A program made the position numbers and the translations under genes. Below are positions 30,901 to 41,144 of a DNA stretch of 64,000 nucleotides, piece by piece; the first letter of the stretch is position 1; each line of letters opens with the position of its first letter. The DNA comes from Auriscalpium vulgare (Eukaryota; Basidiomycota; Agaricomycetes; Russulales; Auriscalpiaceae): contig JAHBBC010000013.1 of the NCBI GenBank assembly GCA_019915015.1, positions 1,550,001 to 1,614,000 on the forward strand. Direction: 5' to 3'. The notes beneath the pieces are model-generated. The model was given only the letters and a program-made list of their open reading frames with translations. It was not told the DNA's origin and did not search any database.

Positions 30901-32517
30901 GGTGCAATCACTGCGGGACGAGAGCAATGCAACTGTAATAGCCGGTGTCGCAAGACAGTCAGAGCAACGTAGAGCTCGCACAACGGCTAATGGGATGACG
31001 ATGGGACAAGATGAGACCCAGGAGAATAATAAGCTGACTGTGAGACAACTGTGACAGTTGTGTCACTGACATGTTGGATATCCTACTTATATTGTTCTCT
31101 TCCTACTCTTGTGATACCTTTGAATACCTTTGATTGCAACCCCACAGTGTTACTGGTTCCTTAGTCTGTATTTGTATTTACGCACCGCGGTTGCTTACTT
31201 AATATCATCCTTCTTGCCTTACACCCTCACCCAGCGTACTTCATTGAGACACTCCGAAAGTACACATGAGGGATTAGGCATAGGACCCAGCTTCCTCGAG
31301 AGACAACGCCTGTCTCGCGTACCACTCACACATCCCGTCGTTCTGAAAGGACGACTCCCGGACAGCTACATGTTGCCTTGCCCGGACGATGTTGGAATAT
31401 CACGTGCATGTCGAGCTCAACGCCGCACCGGCATCTTCCGGGTACTGTACAGTACATACGAACCTTATTCCGTGGACATGTAGCTAGCTCTTTTGCTACG
31501 ATATCCCTTACGGATTACGCCCAGCTTCGTATACGCTACCCGGCGCTAATTCGAATATCCTTCGTTGTCCCTCATCGTCCTTGTGCGTGGAGCCGATCCT
31601 CAACAGACGACATGTCGCGTCACTGAATAGGTGACCCCATCGCCCCCAGTTGCTCACTTGGACGGCTCTACGTTCCATCCAATCTCACGACATCTGTGAC
31701 AAGTGGTTGGAACTCTGGTCCAAGCTTGCGAGCATTTGGAGAGACTAATCGGATGGTCGGAACACTGCTGTGCGATGCTGCGACTCTGAAATTGTGTGAA
31801 TGTTGACTTGTCAAAAGTGCAAAAATTGGCGAACGATTGCCTCGTAGCGCAGAGCGAGGAGTATCAGGGCTACCCATGATGCCACAGATTGAACTTTAGA
31901 TATGACTGAGACAGATCAATCTTTCACTTGCATATCACTACCTTCAACACCATTCACTATTCTCAGTACATGCAGACTCTCTACTGCATTTCAAACTTCC
32001 ATCAAGTAGAGGTTGTAGCCGCAGCAAATGGATACTAACATTAACTACATAATGATATTCACAGACCATTAGAAATGGAATCGTACCTGCCGTGCTTAGC
32101 ACCGGCCCACTACCAGCAAGTTAGTATCTGGAGACCACGTTCTCGGAACATCCGTTCGCGAGGAAGTCGACTATATTCTCGCGACCTCAAAAGCAGTCGA
32201 AAACTTTGCGAAGTCAATCAAGACCGGATCAAAGCACGTTTCGGAGGGATACATTCGCAGCCAGGTATAATTCTCAAATATTTAATGCAGACATAACGAT
32301 TATTAACATGTTGTAGCATGTCTCGGTGCTGTGGGAAGACGAACGCAACGTCATGTTGCAAAGAATCGCCGAATTGGAGAGGGAAGTTGAAAGGCTTAAG
32401 GTTTCGTCCGGTAAAACATCCCCGAATGTCGCTGCAAAGTCGGGAAAGCGCAAGACCGTGAACGCTGCGGAACAACCGGTCGCAGGTTCGTCGAAACTGA
32501 CTTCAGGCAGGCGTTAG
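27927..32517 (+). CDS. Short-exon family member 3, 16 exons, one huge intron
   Basis: Exons: 27927-28160, 28211-28433 (ends STDFWWATIKK), then twelve short exons of 51, 117, 51, 78, 45, 48, 57, 18, 18, 54, 27 and 39 bases between 28,476 and 29,676, then 32125-32264 (140 bases) and 32317-32517. Every one of the twelve has a length divisible by three and is phase 1 at both ends; the frame stays open across all of them, giving 466 residues. They encode Lys/Glu/Asp/Pro-rich, low-complexity pieces with some alternation of acidic and basic exons, and could be skipped in any number without a frameshift. The last exon is a coiled coil (LQRIAELEREVERLKVS) with a basic GKRKTV. The 2,448-base intron 14 (29677-32124) holds repeats, unlike the 40-90-base introns elsewhere. 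No known domain. Confidence 0.75.
30122..30191 (-). repeat. tRNA-derived (SINE-like) head
   Basis: On the minus strand the sequence starts GGCTCTGTAGTCTAGTGGTA and has a Pol III A box (TAGTCTAGTGG) and, about 45 bases later, a B box (GTTCAATTCC). The acceptor stem does not pair at its 3' end, so it is a tRNA relic or SINE head rather than a working tRNA. A second B-box-like piece (AGTTCAATTTC) lies about 230 bases to the right. Confidence 0.5.
30371..30445. repeat. Imperfect inverted repeat, arms about 23-24 bases
   Basis: CCATGCCCCTGATCAATACC plus TGGC (30371-30394) pairs with GCCAGGTATTAATTGGGGCA plus TGG (30423-30445), loop about 28 bases. It starts inside the second tRNA-like segment. 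Confidence 0.7.
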
Positions 32518-32690
32518 TCAGTGTTTTCGTTTTGAATGGTTCATGTACACGGCACGTTCTGGTTGTTGAGGCGTAGACTCTTGTAACACAGTCAATGAAT
32601 ATGAAATTTGCGTCACGGTATGATGAAAAAGTCAGAAAGTCGAAAATATAAACCATGAAATGAGTTCGAATATAAGACGATGATTAAACT

Positions 32691-33163
32691 AATATTCATT
32701 TGGTTTAATTAAATCTGTGTATATATAATCAAGGATGCCGACCTACCCCAAGCAGTGCGAAGATTACCGGTATTGTTGTCGGGGAGAAGATGCCGACCGG
32801 TTGTCATTTCGTCGTAGTAATACCACTGGCTATTGATACGTATTCGAGAAGTGAAATGAGAGCCCCCATAATAAACTATTCCCAGAATACTATATGATCG
32901 TCGAACATCGGAAATGTTTACGGTCTAATCTTCATTTGTTTTAATTAAATCTGTGTATATATAATCAAGGATGCCGACCTACCCCAAGCAGTGCGAAGAT
33001 TACTGGTATTGTTGTCGGGGAGAAGATGCCGACCGGTTGTCATTCCGTCGTAGTAATACCACTGGCTATTGATACGTATTCGAGAAGTGAAATGAGAGCC
33101 CCCATAATAAACTATTCCCAGAATACTATATGATCGCCGAACATCGGAAATGTTTACGGTCAA
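32691..33163. repeat. 236-base tandem duplication of the Helitron 3' end
   Basis: TTTAATTAAATCTGTG starts at 32704 and again at 32940, an exact 236-base shift; the copies are almost identical to GGAAATGTTTACGGTC. The right copy is the real end of the long ORF (last ~66 codons and stop); the left copy repeats it out of context. Confidence 0.9.
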
Positions 33164-36100
33164 TTCTTGACTAACGTTGGCCGCCGAGCCTAATAGGGAT
33201 ACCAATAACACTTTCCCAGCGTTATCTCGAGCATGCAAGTGATTTTGTGTTTCGTGACCACATATCCGACACAAGCGTCCCCGGCCCGAAGTTTGATCAA
33301 TCATGTAGCTCGCTGTCGAATCACAATCCATTGCATGCCATAGAGGTGTGGCCATCTCATTATCTACAGTGAGTTCATTACATATCACGCAATATTCTTG
33401 CCGGCGAACAGGGCCAGTATTTAATATCGTCGTTGAAAGTTGGTACAGGTCTGTACCGTCTTCACGACTTACATCAGGATAGACGTCGGTTACCTTTCTG
33501 CGTAAATAGTCTCTAGCGGCTTCCGGTGTTAAGCTGTTATTGCTCCACAGGGTGTGCATATATAATGTATACGCATTAAGATTCTTCATAGTAGACATCC
33601 AATAACCATTATTGAGTTTGAAGATAGAGTACAAAGTAGTCAATAAACTGTCGTAGGCACAACTGAGGCTGACGGCATCCCAAATTAAACCGAAGTCGAC
33701 ACTATCATCGTGTTGTACATTGACTTCCGTGCGCGAACGCTTTGCAGGAGGCTCGTGCATGATAAATATAGATTTACTTCCTTGAGCAGGATTTAACTTG
33801 GAGGGAGAGGTAGAGAGTTTTGAATTATTCTTTTTCCGACCATCAATGATTTCCCATGCAACAGGGGGGATTACAGTGACTTTCTTAAACGGTTTAGATT
33901 TGGACCAAGCAATGGAGGAATGAATTCCCGTCGGAACAAATGTCTCCCCTTGGAGATCCTGATATTGCCTGATAAGAGCCGAACGGTAGGTCGCGTTTAG
34001 TGTAGGACTTAACTCGCCCTCGTATTGCATTTCAGTGATATGATTTAAAATCTCTAACTCACGAAGTTCTTGTCTAAGCCATCCTGATATACCTGCCTGT
34101 ATTTTTTGTGCATGAAATCCTCTCAGAATCAGAGTATCCGACAAAGAAGAAGATCGCGATAGACAAGTGTAGATTGATTGGTGGTTTCTACAATGTTGTA
34201 AATCCACGACATTGACTGGTCGCGTTCGGCCTTGAGCTTGAAAGTCCGTCATAGAAAAATTAGGAATTATGGGAACCTGTTCGCGAGATATTTGCATGTC
34301 GCGATCACTGCGTGTAGCACAACGGACGGATGTGACTTGTTTCGATAAAGGAATAGTATTTAAAGGTAAGTTAGGGATTTTTATTGGCGTTGGTGGATGC
34401 GTCAATTTCAAGAAAACTACCTCGAGAGCTTGATAGTTTTTATCCAATGGATAGGACTTCCATCCGGTAACGGTTGCTTCGGCTCCATTAGTGACGGAGA
34501 GTTCAGTCGCTTCGTTCTTTTTGATCATGACTGGTAAACCTATACATAATGACAGTTTTCCTGGAATGTGATCCGTAGATGCAGGTCGCAGTTGCCATAA
34601 TTCGTTCTGATGCTCTTTCACAATATTATCCGATGATCGCAACGGATCTACTAAAGTACGTTTACCGCGCTTACCAGTGGCTTTCTTTTCTTTAGTCGTC
34701 CACTTATCCTTTGAATAAAAGTCTTGTAGTTCTTGATTAGTTTCTCGAGCAAAGCGTTTAACCCCCACGGCGTTAATGGCATCTCGCTGGACATTAAACG
34801 CGGTTATAACCGATATATTGCGAAACTTTGGGTCGGAATGTTTAGGTTGATGAGCAGCAGGACCCGCAACTCGAGTCATCAGTAAGGCAACATCCTCGTC
34901 GGTACATGCAGCATACCGCATATTCTCTAGTGCTGTTCTGAAAGCGAGATCCTCGTCAGACTGTATATTTTGTCTCATATTCTGCTTCAAAATAACCACC
35001 ACCGTGAACTGATGCCAGAGTGCTTTTCCTAAAACACATTGTTGGGTAATATGGCTGTTAGTCGTATGTATAATACTTTGTGCTTGAGGTGCATACAACG
35101 AAGGATGTCTTCCTGGGGGTGGGAGCTGCGCAAAATCTCCGGCAAAAACCATGTTGATACCACCGAAGGGGTCGCCGGGCATACGCATGGCATTGCTCAT
35201 TTGGGCCGAAATGGTATAAAGATTATGACAGTCGACCATGGAAATTTCGTCCAAGAAGATATATTTCACGTGTTTGATGCGATCATATATTTCACCCATT
35301 GTCGTGATATTTTGCTGGGTGGTAAAGCCATTGATGCCGAGAACTGAATGATAAGTTGAGCCAGATATAAGGGCAGCAGCAGCACCAGTTGGTGCTAGAG
35401 TTAGAAATTTATGTGATTCATTTCTTTGGGCAAACCATTCCATCAAGGCTTTTATAACCTGTGACTTTCCTGTGCCAGCCATTCCACCCAGATAAAATTT
35501 TAATTGACTAGCTTCTGGATCCAGAGAATGTTTAGTGATTATACGGAAGGCACGTCTCTGATCGGAATATAACGTAAAGTCTCTTTCGATTTTATCCATC
35601 AACCGTCTTTCTTTCTTGGTCCCTATAATATATCTTTTATCCAGGTACTTTTTATCAACCATTTGAACGACGTTAGTATTGTAGTGTGGATATTCCCCGC
35701 GTCTCAAGTCTTTATTTAAATGAGCAGTTTCTTTCTGACGGTTATCAAGGACCTTTTGTTTTTCTTTATTTAATATGCCCTTCCACTCGTTGGGAGCGTG
35801 CGCGCCGCCGGATTCAAAGGGTACATTGAAGGATGCACTTGTTTGAGCTGTTGCCCAACCATTATTCTGTAGTAAACTTTCCATTTGCTGATATTGTATC
35901 AGCTTGCGCTCTTCCCTCTTGCCAATTTCTTCCCAGTAGCTCTTAATGACTTCTTTAAAACCGACCTCATCGATTTCGGCGGCGCCTATCGGCTCGTCTT
36001 CATCGCCACTGTCATTGAATGCAAATTTATTATTTTTGTTGTTCATGTTATGTTTACCTTCTCTTCGTTGCGCGGCGTAGTCATCATGGGCATCTCTGCA

Positions 36101-39100
36101 CTCATGCCTGATTTGGAAATGATTCATAATATCTTTTTCCCGGTTTGAAAATTGATGGTTATTAAACGCATCCTCCCATGTTTGGTCGGTAGATTTGAGA
36201 TCTTCTGGGTTTCGCCAAATTTTAAACAAAGTCAACATCGTCATGCAATACATCTCCCTGTTTCCCTTATCCCTTCTCGGTAAAGACCTACCTACGAAAT
36301 TGGGAATTATATTTTGCTCCTCAGACACAATGCTAACTTCTTGTGTTGAATATTGAGGATGTTCATCCGTGAAACGATAGAATTCTTTTCGATGACGTCG
36401 CTTACGTTTTTGAGGACGCTTCCGTACTGGTTCATAATCGCTATCGGAACCATTGTCACTGGACTCCGACGTCGTGTTATCAGAATCAGCGGGTTCGGCG
36501 TCGTCAACAATGAAAGGAGGCAGTTCGTATGAATCGTTATTATCAGGGTGCTTCTCATTATTATTATTTCGGCTCTGTGGAATTCGATGCTTCTCGTATT
36601 TTCTACACCACTCATAAACATTCATATTTGACAGCAGGATAGGACGGTACATGTAATCCATGGCTGTAGTATGAGGCACTATTCTTCCTTCTACATTCTT
36701 TAAGACGACTTTATCTTTTTTGCCTTCGTCGTGTAGATTCCAAAATATTCGAACAGGTACCGTATAATTTTGCCAGTATACACGACAAAATTCTTCATTA
36801 GTGACATGACCGCGATATCCCAAGTTGAACATTGACGCCATTGGACTGCCGATTTCCATTTTTACCGTCATCAGGTTCACCATTTTAACAAGTATTCGCC
36901 GGGCGCTGCTGATATTATCGTCATCACCAGATATAAATTCAGTCGTTTTAGTTAATATTGCTTGCACAGCATCCATCATGGTGTGAGTATTCAAGCCTGT
37001 TTTTGTTATGTATTCAGTCACATATTGCACAATGGCTTTTATTGCCGTTCCAGAGAGCATGCATGCGACATCTGTATTGCAACGCATGAGAAAGGTCAAT
37101 ACATAATTGAACGTGTTCATCCACGACTCACCCTTTTCCATGTCGATGCTTCCCGTATCAGAATTTATCATCGTGTTTTCAAAAGAATCTCTGGGAAAAC
37201 GGGACTTGCAAGATTCATATCGCTTATCGTAACAACCAGCATGGTGATTATGGACGTTGGATCGGTATAAGATGTCATCCACAACGTCGTTGTACTTTAA
37301 TTTCCATAACACCCATTCATCACATGCACTGCAGTCCGCAGCTTTCTCTTCGTGTACATTGCAGAGTGGAGGCGGCATAGATGGCAGGGTAAGAGTTGGC
37401 CTCAGGTACTCAGGGTTTTCTTTTTCTTCTTCTTTAACGTGTGCTTGTATATCATCGAATGTCCCTGTTATGAAATCACCTGCATGAGCACTTTCCAAAT
37501 ATTCAATTAACTCACGTTGAAAATTCGACGATGGATCTAACATTCTGTTACGTATCTCCTGAGGTGGTAAGCTGTTAACAATCCAGAGAATGAGGTGCAT
37601 GTGTAGAGTAAGACGTCCTTGTTGCTCGACAGTTCCATAATATGATCTAGTTGTGCCCCATAAGCCTTGGTGATCTGTACCATATCCCAAAACATGTCTT
37701 ACGAATAAGTCTACCATGTGCATAAAGAATTTAGCACAAGCAACTGAATTATTTGCGATTGCGCGTATTCTATTATCGCGTGTCTCATGTATAGGATAAT
37801 AGGTCTTGTTATCTCCAGCAAAATAAATCGCAACAGGATGATTGACATCTGCGGGAGCGAAAGTTATATACCAAAACGGTGCCCCCACATAGTTTGTTAT
37901 TGCCCAGATCTCGCTACGGTCAGACTTTCTCTGAGTTCGAGAACCAGGTACGTGCGCACCAACGTGATCCATGTCATCTAAAATTTGAAAACACAACTGT
38001 TCTTCTGGTGTTTTATCAGTGATAGTTTCATTATCCGCCAAACGCCGAATAATATCAGAGAGAACATTTCGATCCACCCTGCGTAGTCTGTCTGCAATAC
38101 GCGGGTAGTTTTCTCTCGCCGCCATGATGAAACCCCCAGTTGAGCTACTTTTGATTTGCTTGTGATGAAAACATAGCAAGGAGAACATAGGATCTGTTTG
38201 AAATCTCTTATCATGATATAAAAGTAAAGACTTGACACGAGCAGCTTCAGGGACAGGTTTAAAACCATTGTGATTGCCAAAACCACCTAAACCGTATGGA
38301 AACAGCCATGGAAATATTTGTGGATACAACTGTGGATTTTGATACAGGGACAAAGGTTCGTCTTCGTGGCCAATTCCCAAGGCACTTCCACCTTTATTTA
38401 GATGATCAAGCGCGATAGCTCGTAATTGTTGTGTTGTTTTGTTTGGTATTTCCGACCCCGTTAAAGCATGTACAATAAAAGGGCTTTCACCGTATAGCAC
38501 AGAGGGATCTTCTTCTGCGTGAACAGCGGTCTGTTCTGCATAGCGTTCTTCCTGGGCCAAGCGATATTCCGTAACAACGGGAACACCTTCAATGTCGTAA
38601 GTCATCAGATTCTCCATAGATATATCAACATCTTCATAATCGATATGATTAAATTTCAACCAATTTAAGGCATCCAATACCTTTTTCCGTCGCACCAATA
38701 AAGGGGTACGCCTATATTCAACGTTGGTTGGCTTTGTAGGTCCGATATATACGAAACCAATGACGTCTTCCATTTCCCGGCGCGGGGGAGGCAGTGCCGC
38801 ATATATTTTTGGTACAGGCGTTGAGAAAAACACAGCGTTTGCAGACATTTTATGTAGACCCGAATTCTTTACTCTCACTATGCAACGGTTATGACACACA
38901 CGGGAAATCAACATCTTCTCAGCCCAGGAAAGCTCTTTCAAAACAGGAGGAACTGCTCCTATCCAATTACCATTAGCAAGGGCTTGCAGAGGTATTTTAT
39001 TCTTTTTCAAGTCTTTGAAGCACCCCTCACAAATGTAATGGCTATTTCGTACTAAAATGCCTTCGGGGTCAGCTTCTATATTGTCTGTAGAGGTAAGACG

Positions 39101-40075
39101 TTCCTTTCTAGTTACATATGTACTAGGTGAATATAATATGTCCATTTCTACGGGACGTTTGTTCAAGTCAACCATATCTTTCTTGAGATACAGGCACCCG
39201 CATACTTTACAACTTTGCTCAATAATACGATCAGCCGACAAATCATTGCAGAAATCGGTTATTATACAATGCATCAGTCTATCGGACATGGGTCGAGGGG
39301 GAAACCTAGTTTGTTCAAAATTCTCTTTTTCTTTCTCACTATGTCGTTGACCAGTTCGTCTATCCGTGTCCGACACAATGTTGTGTATACGAAATTGAGA
39401 GACGTGAGTATCACAAGCAGTACACTGTTCATGATTCGACAGTCGTTCGCGGATGATGTCTACTTTAATGTTATGATCGGCAGGAATTTTATGAATGACA
39501 CATAACTCCAGAAGGACAGATTTATGCAAAGTTTGAAGATGATGAAGGGGTATCTTAGCATGTAGGTAGTTTGGGTTATTATATACTGATTTATTGAATG
39601 CTATTTGACCAGCAAACTCATACGAACAAAAGCGACTGGGCACTGATGTGTTAGGTATAATAAATTCGCTAAGTGAATCGAATGACCAAACAAACAACTG
39701 AGTGCGCCCGCCTCCTCGAATGGCAACATCTTTTGGTATAGGTTGTATTATTGTAAGGAATATGTAGTACATGGAGCTCACGAAGACCACGAACAAAAAT
39801 AACGTTGATCTAATATTGTTTTCATACGACATCGCCGCAATTGTTTTTACGTTGAGCTCATTTAAGAAAGTAGCGCATTGTTTGATTTCACTTTGTCCAA
39901 TTGCACATTGGCTGATTGCATATTGGTTGATGGCACATTGGCTGATTGCACTTTGGCTGATTGCACTTTGGCAGGTTGCACTTTGGCAGGTTGCACTTTG
40001 GCAAATTACGCTTTGGCAGATTGCACTTTGGCAAATTGCACTTGGGCAGATTGTAACTTCTGATATGAGAGGCAT
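32945..40075 (-). CDS. Helitron Rep/helicase protein with N-terminal repeats and C-terminal peptidase-like domain
   Basis: Roughly in order: a run of five-residue repeats (SAICQ/SATCQ types, residues 12-70), one hydrophobic segment (STLFLFVVFVSSMYYIFLTI, about 90-110), a Cys-rich region with CxxC pairs, the Helitron N-terminal domain, the Rep HUH motif LHMHLILW (about 825) and two-tyrosine motif YVTEYITK (about 1020), an acidic/basic linker, then Pif1 helicase with Walker A GGMAGTGKS (about 1530) and Walker B FLDEISMVD (about 1608). The last 280 residues contain SLSCAYDSLLTTLYSIF and, later, YYGGSHFTSRIRINSQWYYYD, which look like the Cys and His boxes of a ubiquitin-specific-protease-like peptidase, preceded by a basic linker. 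The true start may be the ATG near 39,833 (MSYENN), leaving the repeats outside the protein. All catalytic motifs appear intact. Confidence 0.88.
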   Translation of the reverse strand: MPLISEVTICPSAICQSAICQSVICQSATCQSATCQSAISQSAISQCAINQYAISQCAIGQSEIKQCATFLNELNVKTIAAMSYENNIRSTLFLFVVFVSSMYYIFLTIIQPIPKDVAIRGGGRTQLFVWSFDSLSEFIIPNTSVPSRFCSYEFAGQIAFNKSVYNNPNYLHAKIPLHHLQTLHKSVLLELCVIHKIPADHNIKVDIIRERLSNHEQCTACDTHVSQFRIHNIVSDTDRRTGQRHSEKEKENFEQTRFPPRPMSDRLMHCIITDFCNDLSADRIIEQSCKVCGCLYLKKDMVDLNKRPVEMDILYSPSTYVTRKERLTSTDNIEADPEGILVRNSHYICEGCFKDLKKNKIPLQALANGNWIGAVPPVLKELSWAEKMLISRVCHNRCIVRVKNSGLHKMSANAVFFSTPVPKIYAALPPPRREMEDVIGFVYIGPTKPTNVEYRRTPLLVRRKKVLDALNWLKFNHIDYEDVDISMENLMTYDIEGVPVVTEYRLAQEERYAEQTAVHAEEDPSVLYGESPFIVHALTGSEIPNKTTQQLRAIALDHLNKGGSALGIGHEDEPLSLYQNPQLYPQIFPWLFPYGLGGFGNHNGFKPVPEAARVKSLLLYHDKRFQTDPMFSLLCFHHKQIKSSSTGGFIMAARENYPRIADRLRRVDRNVLSDIIRRLADNETITDKTPEEQLCFQILDDMDHVGAHVPGSRTQRKSDRSEIWAITNYVGAPFWYITFAPADVNHPVAIYFAGDNKTYYPIHETRDNRIRAIANNSVACAKFFMHMVDLFVRHVLGYGTDHQGLWGTTRSYYGTVEQQGRLTLHMHLILWIVNSLPPQEIRNRMLDPSSNFQRELIEYLESAHAGDFITGTFDDIQAHVKEEEKENPEYLRPTLTLPSMPPPLCNVHEEKAADCSACDEWVLWKLKYNDVVDDILYRSNVHNHHAGCYDKRYESCKSRFPRDSFENTMINSDTGSIDMEKGESWMNTFNYVLTFLMRCNTDVACMLSGTAIKAIVQYVTEYITKTGLNTHTMMDAVQAILTKTTEFISGDDDNISSARRILVKMVNLMTVKMEIGSPMASMFNLGYRGHVTNEEFCRVYWQNYTVPVRIFWNLHDEGKKDKVVLKNVEGRIVPHTTAMDYMYRPILLSNMNVYEWCRKYEKHRIPQSRNNNNEKHPDNNDSYELPPFIVDDAEPADSDNTTSESSDNGSDSDYEPVRKRPQKRKRRHRKEFYRFTDEHPQYSTQEVSIVSEEQNIIPNFVGRSLPRRDKGNREMYCMTMLTLFKIWRNPEDLKSTDQTWEDAFNNHQFSNREKDIMNHFQIRHECRDAHDDYAAQRREGKHNMNNKNNKFAFNDSGDEDEPIGAAEIDEVGFKEVIKSYWEEIGKREERKLIQYQQMESLLQNNGWATAQTSASFNVPFESGGAHAPNEWKGILNKEKQKVLDNRQKETAHLNKDLRRGEYPHYNTNVVQMVDKKYLDKRYIIGTKKERRLMDKIERDFTLYSDQRRAFRIITKHSLDPEASQLKFYLGGMAGTGKSQVIKALMEWFAQRNESHKFLTLAPTGAAAALISGSTYHSVLGINGFTTQQNITTMGEIYDRIKHVKYIFLDEISMVDCHNLYTISAQMSNAMRMPGDPFGGINMVFAGDFAQLPPPGRHPSLYAPQAQSIIHTTNSHITQQCVLGKALWHQFTVVVILKQNMRQNIQSDEDLAFRTALENMRYAACTDEDVALLMTRVAGPAAHQPKHSDPKFRNISVITAFNVQRDAINAVGVKRFARETNQELQDFYSKDKWTTKEKKATGKRGKRTLVDPLRSSDNIVKEHQNELWQLRPASTDHIPGKLSLCIGLPVMIKKNEATELSVTNGAEATVTGWKSYPLDKNYQALEVVFLKLTHPPTPIKIPNLPLNTIPLSKQVTSVRCATRSDRDMQISREQVPIIPNFSMTDFQAQGRTRPVNVVDLQHCRNHQSIYTCLSRSSSLSDTLILRGFHAQKIQAGISGWLRQELRELEILNHITEMQYEGELSPTLNATYRSALIRQYQDLQGETFVPTGIHSSIAWSKSKPFKKVTVIPPVAWEIIDGRKKNNSKLSTSPSKLNPAQGSKSIFIMHEPPAKRSRTEVNVQHDDSVDFGLIWDAVSLSCAYDSLLTTLYSIFKLNNGYWMSTMKNLNAYTLYMHTLWSNNSLTPEAARDYLRRKVTDVYPDVSREDGTDLYQLSTTILNTGPVRRQEYCVICNELTVDNEMATPLWHAMDCDSTASYMIDQTSGRGRLCRICGHETQNHLHARDNAGKVLLVSLLGSAANVSQELTVNISDVRRSYSILGIVYYGGSHFTSRIRINSQWYYYDGMTTGRHLLPDNNTSNLRTAWGRSASLIIYTQI
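39890..40060. repeat. 15-base minisatellite at the Helitron N-terminus
   Basis: About eleven units of GATTGCACTTTGGCA and variants. The period is divisible by three, so it is read as five-residue repeats on the minus strand and stays open on the plus strand too. Confidence 0.85.
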
Positions 40076-40100
40076 GGTTGAGTGAAAGCCTGATACGCCA

Positions 40101-40451
40101 ACCTGCAGATGTTTTATAACCAGTTGCCGTGGGAAAAATTACATAATGCGATATGGGATGTTCCGGCAGGGATCTTTTCCAGTAGGCGATACGGTATTCA
40201 ACAGTCATTCTCAGGCTAGCCTGTAGTCTGTATGGGTAGATTCGGTTCTTTGTTATGGGCCTCGTTATATAATAACATGTAAAACAATCCATACCCACAG
40301 GGAGTAGTAAGGGACTAATAGATACGGTTGTCATTATATATCTGTAATCCAAGCATATTCAAATGCGTAAGTTGTAATGACGCCGTAGCATACACTGATC
40401 GACATGCGATCAAAACTGTGTTCGGGATCGGAGGGTGATCATTAAACAAAT
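40101..40451. other. Spacer, no gene supported
   Basis: AT-rich, short frames only. Confidence 0.4.
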
Positions 40452-40679
40452 TCATGCGCGAAGGTAAAGAACACACGGAGAGCATTCAATAAGGGTATAC
40501 AAGTAATGTTTTATACTTACACAATGATCACCACATTTCTTATTCGGGGAGGCGCCAGGTGAACATTTATCATTCAGAATGATTTGCACAAATGTATAAT
40601 ATTCAAGCCTCGCAAACGAATTGTTTAATATCATAGGTATTAAGATTGTCAGGGCGGTTACAATGTATCGTGACATCAA
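40452..40679 (-). CDS. Possible small secreted Cys-containing protein
   Basis: 74 residues starting MSRYIVTALTILIPMILNNSFA, a plausible signal peptide, followed by a short chain with Cys at KCSPG, KKCGDHC and, if unspliced, ECSPC. A GTAAGT donor at 40,520 lies directly after GDHC; if used, the acceptor at 40,416 leads to a stop within two codons. Small secreted Cys-rich proteins are common fungal products, but there is no family match and the model is uncertain. Confidence 0.3.
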   Translation of the reverse strand: MMSRYIVTALTILIPMILNNSFARLEYYTFVQIILNDKCSPGASPNKKCGDHCVSIKHYLYTLIECSPCVLYLRA

Positions 40680-41140
40680 TAAAACGAGCGAGGTAAAAAT
40701 CCGGACGAATTGAACAGAGCAAGGTGAACGATTCTGAAGGACTTGGGTTATAAAAGGAAGATATATAAAACCATCATTTATTGCTTTATATTTGACTGTT
40801 CTCGTCCGAGCGTCTCCAATCGGACAAAGAATCGAGTGGAACTGAAAAGATTCAGATCTTTATTTTAATATGTCATACGAAAGAATGCAGTCACAGGAGA
40901 TTATTTAATTGAACAAAGGATCGAGTGGATGTGAAGATATTAAGTTTCTGTTTGGTTTTTTATTCGAAGGAACAATAAATGGGAAGCTAATCCTTATACT
41001 AATTTATTCATCTTTTTAGGCAAAATAAAGCAAATACCGCCATAGGTCGTTAAAGGTACAGAAAATTGAACGATATTGACGAGACAAGTTAAAACATCGC
41101 AGAAATGTTGTGTAATATGAATCACGTAGGTTTCACGAGT
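40680..41140. other. AT-rich spacer, no gene
   Basis: Two partly similar segments mention GAATCGAGTGGA-type motifs at 40,830 and GGATCGAGTGGA at 40,919, suggesting an old duplication. No frame. Confidence 0.35.
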
Positions 41141-41144
41141 ATAT

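Larger units (their letters stand above)
29677..32124 (+). other. 2.4-kb repeat-bearing intron of family member 3
   Basis: Replaces what is a short intron in the paralogues. It contains a tRNA-like sequence (30,122-30,191), a second related piece with a long inverted repeat (30,371-30,445), and a segment around 31,430-31,495 that resembles 46,046-46,110 (shared CTTCCGGGT, ACGAACC and ACATGTAGCT blocks). No credible gene; the ORFs at 30.65-31.05 and 31.1-31.5 kb have no domain or composition support. Likely one or more non-autonomous insertions. Confidence 0.55.
32691..40100 (-). mobile_element. Autonomous Helitron
   Basis: Defined by a single 2376-codon frame encoding Rep (HUH) and Pif1-type helicase, the hallmark of Helitrons. 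Limits are approximate: the left end lies near the 236-base duplication; the right end lies near 40.1 kb. I did not identify a CTRR end with hairpin. It sits inside the AT-rich island between the two groups of short-exon genes. Confidence 0.85.

Noticed and set aside
35039..35347. Plus-strand ORFs inside the Helitron
   Set aside because: They are antisense to the helicase domain, whose motifs are intact on the minus strand.
39890..40060. A CRISPR-like array
   Set aside because: The units are contiguous 15-base minisatellite repeats without spacers, and this is a eukaryotic genome.
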